Source: Stomoxys calcitrans (Eukaryota > Arthropoda > Insecta > Diptera > Muscidae). Taken from it: a DNA stretch of 64,000 bases. A program made the position numbers and the translations under genes. The notes below the pieces were generated by a model. It was given only the letters and a program-made list of their open reading frames with translations. It did no database searches and was not told the origin of the DNA. Positions 21,710 to 31,729 of the stretch are shown here, piece after piece (positions within the stretch are counted from its first letter, which is position 1; each line of letters starts with the position of its first letter). The DNA lies in the NCBI RefSeq assembly GCF_963082655.1, contig NC_081553.1, forward strand, positions 21,915,197-21,979,196, in the 5' to 3' direction.

Positions 21710-22914
21710 GTTTTTTATACCCTCCACCATAAGATGGGGGGTATACTAATTTCGTCATTCTGTTTGTAACTACTCGAAATATTCGTCTGAGACCCCATAA
21801 AGTATATATATTCTTGATCGTCGTGAAATTTTATGTCGATCTAGCCATTTCCGTCCGTCTGTCCGTCCGTCCGTCCGTCCGTCCGTCCGTCTGTCTGTCG
21901 AAAGCACGCTAACTTCCGAAGGAGTAAAGCTAGCCGCTTGAAATTTTGCACAAATACTTCTTATTAGTGTAGATCAGTTGGTATTGTAAATGGGCCATAT
22001 CGGTCCATGTTTTGATATAGCTGCCATATAAACCGATCTTGGGTCTTGACTTCTTGAGCCTCTAGAGTGCGCAATTCTTATCCGATTGGAATGAAATTTT
22101 GCACGACGTGTTTTGTTATTATATCCAACAACTGTGCCAAGTATGGTTCAAATCGGTCCATAACCTGATACAACTGCCATATAAACCGATCTTGGTTCTT
22201 GACTTCTTGAGCCTCTAGAGTGCGCAATTCTTATCCGATTGGAATGAAATTTTGCACGACGTGTTTTGTTACGATATCCAACAACTGTGCCAAGTATGGT
22301 TTAAATCGGTCCATAACCTGGTATGGCTGTCATATAAACCGATCTTGGGTCTTGACTTCTTGAGCCTCTAGAGGGCGCAATTGTTATCCAATTTGAATGA
22401 ATTTTGGCACGTAGTATTTTGTTATGATATCCAACAACTGTGCTAAATATGGTTCAAATCGGTTCATAACCTGATATAGCTGCCATATAAACCGATCTGG
22501 GATCTTGACTTCTTGAGCCTCTAGAGTTCGCAATTATTATCCGATTTGCCTGAAATTTTGTACGACGGATTCTCTCATGACCAATAACATACGTGTTTAT
22601 TATGGTCTGAATCGGTTTATAGCCTGATATAGTTCCCATATAAATCCATCTCTCTATTTAACTTCTAGAGCCCACAAAGGGCGCAATTCTTATTCGAATT
22701 GGCTGACATTTTACACAGGTCTCCAACATATAATTTAATTGTGGTCCAAACCGGACCATATCTTGATATCGCTCTAATAGCAGAGCAAATCTTTTCTTAT
22801 ATCCTTTTTTTGCCTAAGAAGAGATGCCGGGAAAAGAATTCGACATATGCGATCCATGGTGGAGGGTATATAAGATTCGGCCCGGCCGAACTTAGCACGC
22901 TTTTACTTGTTATA
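21710..22914 (+). mobile_element. HINE subfamily B, complete
   Basis: All parts are present in plus order: 5' terminus TTTTATACCCTCCACCATAAG at 21710; mini-me block with TATATATATTCTTGATCG and a (GTCC)n run at 21790-21905; body with about five units; subterminal CCATGGTGGAGGGTATATAA at 22855; hairpin TTCGGCCCGGCCGAA; terminus GCACGCTTTTACTTG at about 22914. Length about 1.2 kb. The 5' motif CCCTCCACC is matched by GGTGGAGGG at the 3' end. Confidence 0.85.
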
Positions 22915-23006
22915 TATAAGATAGGGTCTCAACCGATATTTCGAGTAGTTACAAAAAGAATGACGAAATTAGTATACCCCTATCCTATGGTGGAGGGTAT
23001 AAAAAC
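22915..23006 (-). mobile_element. HINE subfamily B 5'-terminal fragment
   Basis: TATTTCGAGTAGTTACAAAA followed by GACGAAATTAGTATACCCC and CCTATGGTGGAGGGTATAAA is the 5' end of a minus-oriented B element. It is probably the far end of the element at 20335-21005, split by the plus-oriented insertion, but its mini-me core is lost. Confidence 0.65.
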
Positions 23007-23009
23007 TAA

Positions 23010-23756
23010 AAGATTGAACAGAGAATTCTGCGCCTCTCTCGGGACACTCCTATTTGCTTTTGAAATCAGCCCTGCCATGGTATCCTACACCTTTCCGATC
23101 ATTCCATAAAAGGCACTGCTTCCCAAAGCCAATTGTCATACCAGACGCTTATAGATGATAGTCGGCTTACCACGGCTATACTTATCCAGTTTTACTATGT
23201 CTGGTCAAATTCCCAACTCCTTTCGATTGAGTTGAGACAGGAGTAGTGTGCATTTAGTTCCCTTTCGACCCCTTACTTGATGTTCCTTATCTAGTTTGAT
23301 TTCTGTTCAAGAATCAACTCTATCCGCTTAAGTACAATTCCTGTGAACATTTTATGCTCCAGTAATCGGCATTGCCTTGATATCCTGTCTATCATTCGCG
23401 TAAGGTACAGCCGCCTTCAGCCTGATGCTATGCAGGACTCCGAGGGTGGGCCGGAGCACATCCATAGACATCCAGTGAACTATCCTCGATCTAAGCCCCA
23501 ATATCTTCCTATCAAGCTGGGATAGGAGTAGAATGTACTCCTCCCGGCTTAAGCGCATGCAGTCCCCTTCTGAACCTTTCATTGACGTTACTTCTCCATT
23601 TAAGTTGGTCAACTATCATGTTTGCCCTCTTGGCCCCACTCCATTCACAACAGGCCCTCAGAAAAAGCTCTCTTTTCATATGCTTGTGAAAAGTATCAAC
23701 TTTGCAATTCTGGGGTTTATACCAGGTATCTTACTCTTCGCCCATCTACTACTAGT
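23010..23756 (-). other. unclassified sequence with an imperfect ~285-bp duplication, downstream of an RT fragment
   Basis: CTTTCGATTGAGTTGAGACAGG (from 23220) and CTATCAAGCTGGGATAGGAG (from 23508) start two related segments of about 90 bp, offset by ~285 bp. It follows the stop of the RT fragment on the minus strand, so it may be retroelement 3' sequence. The 86-codon minus frame at 23352-23612 is not recognised. Confidence 0.4.
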
Positions 23757-24185
23757 TTAAATTGTCGTGTTATTAGCTTTGAGGATATGTTTTTATTGAG
23801 ATTTGCCTCAAATCTCGGGTTGTCATAGTGAGTAGGAAAAACATTAGCCGGAAGTCGATTTCACATACCAACGGTTCGGGCGAAATAAGGAGTGGTTCTT
23901 TGTAATTCTCTCTGTGTCTAGTATTTCTGGCAAACATCCTTACACCGGGAATAAAAAGACAAATAACAGATGAACACACACCATGGAAGTACTGACAGAA
24001 CAGCGTCAAACAACCCACATTGCGACGATGTTCAAGGGAGGCAATAGAGTTGGAAATCCTACTGCCCAACGCCATCGCTCTCCTCTGTATACGATCCATT
24101 AGCTCCAGGGATGATTTTGAAGCTCCAGCCCATGCATGCGTGTTGTACGCCATTTTTGACCTTATGAAAGTGGTATACATGTCGG
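23757..24185 (-). pseudogene. non-LTR RT C-terminal fragment (same family as 4373-5026)
   Basis: The minus strand encodes YTTFIRSKMAYNTHAWAG, SSLELMDRIQRRAMALG, SNSIASLEHRRNVG, LFCQYFHGVCSS and VRMFARNTR, then loses frame; in another frame the expected C-terminus (DNPRFEANLNK-like) can be followed to about 23757. Compared with the copy at 4373, a few residues are missing after RRAMAL. The upstream part of the 182-codon frame belongs to the adjacent HINE, so the ORF as a whole is chimeric and not a gene. Confidence 0.75.
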
Positions 24186-24775
24186 TATATATGGTAGCTA
24201 TATCCAAATTTGAACCGATCTGTGCGGTATTTAACAGGCATGTCCGCCGTATTGAACAGGGGCATCGGTATTTAATGGGGCCTATATCAGTATATAGACT
24301 GATTTGTATCATACTTGGCACAAGTCATAGCAAGTCGTTGTGCCAAATTTCAGCCAAATCGGATGAAAACTGAGTCTCTAAGGGGCTGAAGAAACCGGAG
24401 ATCGGTTTATATGGGGGCCATAGCAGTTTAGAGACCGATTCAAATAATATTTCGCATGAATGTTCAGAACACAAGTCCTTGTGCCAAATTTAAGTCAAAT
24501 CGGATGAAAACTGATGCCTTTACTCAAGAAATCAAAGCTGGGGATCGGTTTGCATAGGGGCTATGTCCAAATCTGAACCGTTATGACCCATCTGCAATTC
24601 CCAAATGCCTACATTGATAAGAAAGCGAATATCTCAATTTGTTCGATGGCTATCGACATTTCGATAGGGGGACGGACATGGCTAGTTCGACTCAGAACAA
24701 CAAGGCGATCAAGAATATATGCTTTGAAGGCTACCAGGTCCATATTTCGAGGTGTTACATGCGGAATGACTTTAC
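24167..24775 (-). mobile_element. HINE subfamily E, 5'-truncated
   Basis: Units read ATCGGTTTATATGGGGGCC and GAGACCGATTCAAATAATATT. The mini-me block is at 24650-24725 (GGGACGGACATGGCTAG, GGCGATCAAGAATATATG). It breaks off within the 5' region at GCGGAATGAC near 24772. The 117-codon frame at 24020-24373 is chimeric. Confidence 0.65.
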
Positions 24776-25020
24776 TTTTATTGCCTTAGTTGGCTATGAC
24801 AGAACATTTCATCCACTAAACGAACATAGAATAGCGTTCCAAGCGCCTCGATTTTCTGGCTCATACTAAAATCAAGTTTCGAGGAGTTTCCCATCGCTTG
24901 ATCGTTCAATTGGGCTTTTGGCCGTCCCAGTTTAATCTGGGCCATATCCTACAAAATAATATATGAACCCTTTTATGGCTGCAAGACCATAAATCGGTAA
25001 CTTGGTTTATATGGCTACTA
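24776..25020. other. mixed sequence with a short HINE piece
   Basis: From about 24965 it reads CCCTTTTATGGCTGCAAGACC and ACTTGGTTTATATGGCTAC, an A-like unit that continues after the MITE as TATCGAAATATCG. Nothing coding is seen. Confidence 0.4.
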
Positions 25021-25229
25021 TTGGGTTGCCCAAAAAGTAATTGCGGATTTTTCATATAGTCGGCGTTGACAAATTTTTTCACAGCTTGTGACTCTGTAGC
25101 TGTTACCTTTAGCTTGCTTTCGAAAAAAAGTGTAAAAAAAGTATATTTGATTGAAGTTAATTCTAAGTTTTATTAAAAATCCATTTACTTTCTTTTAAAA
25201 AATCCGCAATTACTTTTTGGGCAACCCAA
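25021..25229 (+). mobile_element. mariner MITE, copy 5 (internal deletion)
   Basis: Intact TIRs and TA flanks (25019-25020, 25230-25231), 209 bp long. It lacks about 28 bp around the GCATTCTTTCTTCTGTCAG segment. Inserted at the same GCTA position of a HINE unit as copies 3 and 8. Confidence 0.9.
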
Positions 25230-25289
25230 TATATCGAAATATCGTCTTACCTGCACCATATTTAGGAAAGACTGCTCTCAAAACATTGT

Positions 25290-25400
25290 TAGGTGCGAGT
25301 TGGTAGCGAGCTCGAGCGGGCGGGTGTCATGGGTTCGATTTCCATTGGAGGCTTTGATCTGTCGCCACTGTGGTAACTCTTACCGCCTGCCACTTTTCCA
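25290..25400 (+). repeat. tRNA-derived SINE family 2 remnant
   Basis: A box GCGAGTTGGTAGCGAGC and B box GGGTTCGATTTCC, followed by CTGTCGCCACTGTGGTAACT, shared with the copies at 2070 and 56721. The cloverleaf is not intact. Confidence 0.6.
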
Positions 25401-26500
25401 TGAACGATTCGGACTTTTCCCTCCACTGTGCTGTCTATCGAGTTCTGTGATTTAGATGACATCCTCTGTTACTTTTACCAAACTGGCATGACATGTCCCC
25501 ATACTGGTTATATGCGTTCAGTTGTCAATTTTGTGTTTTTTGGAGATTTTTTTTCTATGGGGCATTCCCATGGGCAACTTCATCAATTTCTTAATTGGTG
25601 TTTTAGCATTTATTGATGGAAACCAATGAAGTTTCCGCAGCAATTTCATTAGCCTCTATTCATTACCAATCCTTGGTTACAATTTGGCCATGTAATTAAT
25701 TGAGCTCGCTCTTATAGATGTTTTAGCAAAATTCAATTCAGGTCGTTAATCTGTGCGTTGACCTCCATTTTCGGGAGGGTGTTTTGCTTGTGTGTGTGTT
25801 TGTGTGTGTGTGTGTTTGAATTAAATAAAAATGAAGCCGAAAATCAATCTTAATTACAACTTGGCCAGTTGCAAGTAAAACGCAACTTCCAGCGAAAGTG
25901 AAAGCCAAAGGTTTGCCCAAGCAAAAAAGAAGCCAACAAAACACGGCAATAGCCACTCAACTTCAATTGAAGTTTTTTGGCTTTCTAGGTCACTTGATTT
26001 CCGGCAACACTTTGCCATTCGCTCTGGTTTCTTTTTTTTCTATTTAGGTTTTTTTTTTTGGTTGAGAAGCCGCCGCCAATGTTGATTAGTTGGAAATTCA
26101 TTTAGGGTGAGTGAGGGTTGATGAGTGATGGCCTAGCACTCACCTCCACAACAATTTCCTTTGCTTGAAATTCGAACAAAATAATTTGTTTCTCTCCATT
26201 TGGGGTATTTTTTTTTTCGGGGGGTTTCTGTGAAATAAAAACCTTGACACAGTAAACCCAAAAAAGCATACTACTGCTGTGCTTGCTAGCCACAACTTGT
26301 TGTTACTTTATTTGGCCATTGGCCTTAGGGTTGTCGTTTTGTTCGATTTCATTTAAACATTTTCAAACAAATTCTGTGGCAAAACGGTAAAATAATGATT
26401 TTTTGAAGAAATATCCGATCAGAAATTTGGGCTCGGACCCGATACCAACCCCTTGGCTACGGCCCTGTTTTGAAAAATGGGAAGAGTGCTCCCACTACTT
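25401..26500. other. unique stretch, no gene seen
   Basis: Contains a (TG)n run near 25790-25817 and T-rich tracts. Open frames such as 25738-25956 minus include the CA/TG repeat (THTHTNTH) and show no domain. Confidence 0.45.
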
Positions 26501-26504
26501 AAGC

Positions 26505-26590
26505 CATGAAAAGTCCCGTTTAAAGGAGAATTCTGCAGACCGATCTCCCTTTTCTCACCAGAAGAAAGGATGTTTAACGGACTTCACCTC
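26505..26590 (+). pseudogene. short Jockey-like RT fragment
   Basis: The segment encodes KSRLKENSADRSPFSH and shares CAGACCGATCTCCCTTTTCT with the Jockey-like element (about 54114-54133), where the ancestral peptide is of the SYRPISL type. It is an isolated scrap of that family. Confidence 0.6.
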
Positions 26591-26599
26591 CCGACCTCA

Positions 26600-28198
26600 C
26601 CACCAGCTCTGATTTCAGCAAAATCGAATAATAATTGTGCCTTTTATGGGCCTAAGACCCTAAATCGGAGGATCGGTCCATATGGCAGCTATATCCAAAT
26701 CTGGACCGATCTAGGCCAAATTGACGAAGGATATCGACGGACATAACACAACTCACTGTCTCAAATTTCATCAAAATCGGATAATAAATGTGGTTTTCAT
26801 GGGCCTCAAACCCTAAATCGGCAGATCGGTCTATATGGCAGCTATATCCAAATCTGAACCGATCGAAACCAAATTGAAGAAGAATGTCGAAGGGCCTAAC
26901 ACAACTCACTGTCTCAAATTTCATCAAAATCGGATAATAAATGCTCGTTTTATGGGCTCAAAACCTTATATCGATAAATCGGTTATTATAGAAGCTATAT
27001 CCAAATCTGAACCGATCGAAGCTAAATTGACGAAAGATGTCGAAATGCCTAAGACAACCCACTGTCCCGAATTTCGGCTAAATCGGGCAATAAATGCGCC
27101 TTTTATGGGCCCAAAACCTTATATCGAGAGATCGTTCTACATGGCAGCTATATCCAAATCTGAACCGATCTGAACCAAATTAAAGAAAGTTGTCGAAGGG
27201 CCTAACACAACTCACTGTCCCAAATTTCAGCAAAATCGGATGATAAATCTGGCTTTTATGGACCTAAGACCCTAAATCGGAGGATCGGTCTATTTGACAA
27301 CTATATCTAAATCTGAACCGATCTGAGCTTAATTGCAGAAACTTGTCGAAAATCCTAACGCATCTCACTGTCCCGAATTTCGGCTAAATCGGACGATAAA
27401 TGCGCCTTTTATGGGCCCCAAACCTTATATCGAGAGACCGGTCTATATGGCAGCTATATCCAAATCTGAACCGATCTGGACCAAATTGACGATAGACGTC
27501 GAAGAGCTTAACACAACTCACTGTCCCAAATGACAGCAAAATCGGATAATAAATGTGGCTTTTATGGGCCTAAGACCCTAAATCGAGAGATCGGCCTATA
27601 TGACAACTATATCCAAATCTAGACCGATATGAGCCATATTGAGGACGAATGTCGGAGGGCTTAACACAACTTACTGTCCCAAATTTCAGCAAAATCGGAT
27701 AATAATTGTGGCTTTTATGGGCCTAAGACCCTAAATCGGCGGATCGGTCTATATGGCAGATATATCTAAATCTGAATCAATCTGGGCAAAATTGATGAAA
27801 TATGTCGAAGGGCCTAACACAACTCGTTGCACCAAATTTCATCAAAATCGGATAATAAATGTGGCTTTTATGGGCCTAAGACCCCAAATCAGAGGATCGG
27901 TCTATATGGGGGCTATGTCAAGATATAGTCCGATATAGCCCATCATCGAACTTAACCTGCTTATGGACAAAAGCAAAGAATCTGTGCAAAGTTTCAGCTT
28001 AATATCTCCATTTCTGAAGACTGTAGCGTGATTTCAACAGACAGACGGACGGACAAGTCTAGATCGTCTTAGGTTTTTACGCTGATCAGGAATATATATA
28101 TACTTTATAGGGTCGGAAATGGATATTTGGATGTGTTGCAAACGGAATGACAAAATGAATATACCGCCATCCATCCACCACCGGGTGGGTATAAAAAT
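26600..28198 (-). mobile_element. HINE subfamily A, 3' end missing
   Basis: About eight A units, the mini-me block at 28037-28110 and a 5' terminus ending GGGTGGGTATAAAA near 28198; the terminal motif has been altered by duplication of CCATC (CCATCCATCCACCACC). No 3' hairpin is found at the left edge, where it abuts a retrotransposon scrap. Frames at 26652-26927, 26835-27173 and 27333-27533 are 51-codon repeat translations. Confidence 0.75.
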
Positions 28199-28254
28199 CA
28201 GAATTTTTCTTTTAAATGAAAAATTTATCAAAATTTCAAAAACAGTGTATTGTA

Positions 28255-28490
28255 TTGGGTTGCCCAAAAAGTAATTGCGGATTTTTCATATAGTCGGCGT
28301 TGACAATTTTTTTCACAGCTTGTGACTCTGTAATTGCATTCTTTCTTCTGTCAGTTATCAGCTGTTACTTTTAGCTTGCTTTAGAAAAAAAGTGTAAAAA
28401 AGTATATTTGATTAAAGTTCATTCTAAGTTTTATTAAAAATGCATTTACTTTCTTTTAAAAAATCCGCAATTACTTTTTGGGCAACCTAG
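28255..28490 (+). mobile_element. mariner MITE, copy 6
   Basis: Left TA at 28253-28254 and a clean left TIR. The right TIR ends GGGCAACCTAG, so the last bases and right TA are mutated. Confidence 0.88.
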
Positions 28491-29515
28491 TTAATCCACA
28501 ATGGCAACACTGTGAAGTAGGCCTGACCTGCCCATAAACATTTGAAATCACGAAATGCCATTGTTTTGCCCACTGAAAGTAAAAGTATAAGCCATGAATC
28601 CGGTATTGGCTTTTCACTGTTACCCCTTGGAGTTGTTGTTAGCTATTATTTCCTCCGGCTGTTTTACCATGTTCCTTTATTGTTTTTTTTTTTTGATTTC
28701 TTCTGCTGGTTGTGCTGCTGCTACCAGTGAGAGGCTTTTACCAAAAATTTCCTTTGCATTTGACCTGACGGACAGTAAATAAGCGATTGTTAATAAAAAA
28801 AACAAGCACTGGCCATAAAAATCCACTTTAGCTTTTGAAATGTTTTCAAACTCTTGGCTGCGAGTAAATGTGCGTGTGTGTCAGTGTTTGTGGGTTTATT
28901 TTAATGTTATTTAAGGCGATTCCTTTAAATGCATACATCGAAATGTTCCATAAACACTTCACTTGTGAACATTAAAAAAATTTTACGCATTTGAAGGAAT
29001 TTTTAAAACGGGCCAAATTGTAGACCTGAGAATTTCCTTGCGTATGGAATGGACGGACGTTTCTCAGGGCAACAAGGGCGCATACCTTCAACAGCAACAG
29101 CAACAACGACAACCAACCGCATTCGACCCTTGGACTGTAGCATATAAATCACAGCTAAATGCTTAGTCTGTCACTTTAAAAGCTCCGAGATTATTTCTTT
29201 AGAACTTTTTTATGTTGGGTTACCTGCAAATTTGCAAATTGTTAGCCAAAAAGTTTTTCTTGTTAACCGATAACAGCTTTCGAAGGAGTGCGCTCTTCTC
29301 TGAGTGGTTGTGTGTGTGTGCGTGTTTGCAAGAAATTTGAGAAAAGTGAAAACAGAAAAATATGGTTGGCAAGGAGGTTCGTTCTTGTTGATGGCAAGTG
29401 AAAAACTTGATGATAGTCTATTAGAATAGACCGTTAAAGTGGGAGCGGGGTTTTGTTATGGAAAGTTGCAGGGCGATGATATATCAGGTGATCAGAGACT
29501 AGAGAATAGATGAGC
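28491..29515. other. unique stretch, no gene seen
   Basis: Includes a CAACAG/CAACGA-rich segment (29085-29120) and T-rich tracts. Open frames at 28542-28782 are Phe/Cys-rich readings of poly-T and not convincing. Confidence 0.45.
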
Positions 29516-29517
29516 GG

Positions 29518-29735
29518 AGGCCCCATGGTACAGAAATTGGCATGTCCGCCTATGACGCCTGGGTTTAAGTCCCGGCGTGAAAATCGTGTGAGGTATCTGC
29601 CATTTTATACTTCTGGTGTCGCTATACGGCACACCGGTTGGACTCGGCATAAAAAAGAAGGCCCCTTATGAGAGATATGGGAGATGAATACCTGATTTTT
29701 AATGGAATGTACATGGAGAATTTAGTCATTTAGTA
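29518..29735 (+). repeat. tRNA-derived SINE family 1, internally deleted copy
   Basis: The head GGAGGCCCCATGGTACAGAA and GGCATGTCCGCCTATGACG, then GGGTTTAAGTCCCGGCG, GGTGTCGCTATACGGCAC, GGACTCGGC and AAAGAAGGCCCCTTATGAG. Parts between head and body are missing. Confidence 0.7.
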
Positions 29736-29846
29736 GAGAATATATGGACAAGCTGCGGTCACATTGTTGGAATAGAAATAACGCAGCGTATGTGACATGA
29801 GGCTACATTAAGTTCGCTCCTGTGGAAGTTAGCTGTAAACATACTA

Positions 29847-31652
29847 TTGGGTTGCCCAAAAAGTAATTGCGGATTTTTCATATAGTCGACGTTGACAAAT
29901 TTTTTCACAGCTTGTGACTCTGTAATTGCATTCTTTCTTCTGTCAGTTATCAGCTGTTACTTTAAGAAAAAAAGAAAAAAAAGCTTTAGAAAAAAAGTGT
30001 AAACAAGTAAAAAGGCGTTAAGTTCGGCCGGGCCGAACTTTGGATACCCACCACCTCGGCTATATATGTAAACCACCTTTCGTCAAAATCCGATGCAAAA
30101 CTCATAACTTATGTCCCATAGCAGAAATATGTGGAGGGGCTTAACTTTACTCTTTGTCCCAAATTTCGGCAACATCGGGCAATAAATGCGCTTTTTATGG
30201 CCCCAAAACCTAAAACCGAGAGATCGGTCTATATGGCAGCTATATCCAAATGTGGACCGATCAGTGCGATAATGCAGAAGTATGTCAAGGGACTTAACTT
30301 TACTCACTGTCCCAAATTTCGGCGACATCGGACAATAAATGCGTGTTTTATGGGCCTAAGACCCTAAATCGGAGGATCGGCCTATATGGCAGCTATATCG
30401 AAATCTGGACCGATCTGAGCCAAATTCACAGAGGACGCAAAATCGGATAATAATCGTAGCTTTTGTGGGCATATAACCCTAAATCGGAGGATCGGTCTAT
30501 ATGGCAGCTATATCCAAATGTGAACCGATCTAAGCCAAATTGACGAAGGACGTTGTAGGGCCTAACACAACTCACTGCCTCAAATCATAGCAAAATCGGC
30601 TAATAAATGTGGCTTTTATGGGCCTAAGACCCTAAATTTGAGGATCGGTCTATATGACAGCTATATCCAAATCTGAACCGATCTGAGCCATATTGACGGA
30701 GGATGGCGAATGGCCTAACACAACACTCTGTCCTAAATTTCATCAAAATTGGATAATAAATGTGGCTTTTATGGGCCTAAGACCCCAAATCGGAGGATCG
30801 GTCTATATGGCAGCTATATCCAAATCTAGACCGATCTGAGCCAAATTGACGGAGGATATCGAAGGGCCTAACACAACTCACTGTCCCAAATTTCAGCAAA
30901 ATCGGATTATAAATGTAGCTTTTATGGGCCTATGACACTAAATCGGAGGATCGGTCTATATGGGAGGTATATCCAAATCTGAACCGATCTGAGCCAAATT
31001 TACAAAGGACGTCGAGGGGCCTAAGACAACCCACTGTCCCAAATTTCAGCAAAATCGGATAATAAATGTGGCTTTTATGGGCCTAAGATCCTAAATCGAA
31101 GGATCGGTCTATATGGCAGCTATATCTAAATCTGAACCGATCGGAGCCCAATTGACGGAGGATGTCGAAGGGCCTAACACAACTCACTGTCCCAAATTTC
31201 AGCAAAATCGGATAATAAATGTGTTTTATTGGCTTTAGACGCTAAATCGGCGGATCGGTCTATATGGGGGCTATATCAAGATATAGTCCGATATAGCCCA
31301 TCTTCGAACTTAACCTGCTTATGGACAAAAAAAGAATCTGTGCAAAGTTTCAGCTCAATATCTCAATTTTTAAAGGCTGTAGCGTGATTTCAACAGACAG
31401 ACGGACAGACGGACAGACGGACGGACATGTCTAGATCGTCTTAGATTTTCACGCTGATCAAGAATATATATACTTTATAGGGTCGGAAATGGATATTTCG
31501 ATGTGTTGCAAACGGAATGACAAAATGAATATACCCCCATCCTTCGGTGGTGGGTATAAAAAAGTATATTTGATTAAAGTTCATTCTAAGTTTTATTAAA
31601 AATGTATTTACTTTCTTTTAAAAAATCCGCAATTACTTTTTGGGCAACCCAA
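29847..31652 (+). mobile_element. mariner MITE, copy 7, split by a full-length HINE A
   Basis: The left part is 29847-30003 and the right part 31558-31652, with TA at 29845-29846 and 31653-31654. The two halves join into a normal MITE once 30004-31557 is removed, the break falling in the A run of GTGTAAAAAAGT. An extra A-rich bit (AAGAAAAAAAGAAAAAAAAG) lies near 29963. The nesting gives relative age: the MITE came first. Confidence 0.9.
30004..31557 (-). mobile_element. HINE subfamily A, complete, boundaries fixed by nesting
   Basis: The 3' terminus is CAAGTAAAAAGGCG at 30004; the hairpin AAGTTCGGCC-G-GGCCGAACTT is at 30020-30040; the subterminal repeat TGGATACCCACCACCTCGG follows. Unit starts (GATCGG) at 30222, 30375, 30490, 30643, 30796, 30949, 31102 and 31253 are spaced 153, 115, 153, 153, 153, 153 and 151. 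The mini-me block is at 31392-31480 and the 5' terminus CTTCGGTGGTGGGTAT ends at 31557. About 1.55 kb with no coding capacity, so a trans-acting Helentron Rep/helicase would be needed. Confidence 0.88.
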
Positions 31653-31687
31653 TACTAAGGGAAGGATTTAAATATGCACTAATACTT

Positions 31688-31729
31688 CATAGGAACGCCT
31701 ATGACGTTAAAGCCCGGTTTCGAATCTAA
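31688..31729 (+). repeat. SINE family 1 head fragment
   Basis: GAACGCCTATGACG and CCCGGTTTCGAATC are a truncated SINE head next to the HINE B 3' end. Confidence 0.45.

Noticed and set aside
23773..24321. 182-codon minus-strand ORF as a complete gene
   Set aside because: The first ~50 codons come from a HINE and the rest from a truncated, frameshifted RT.
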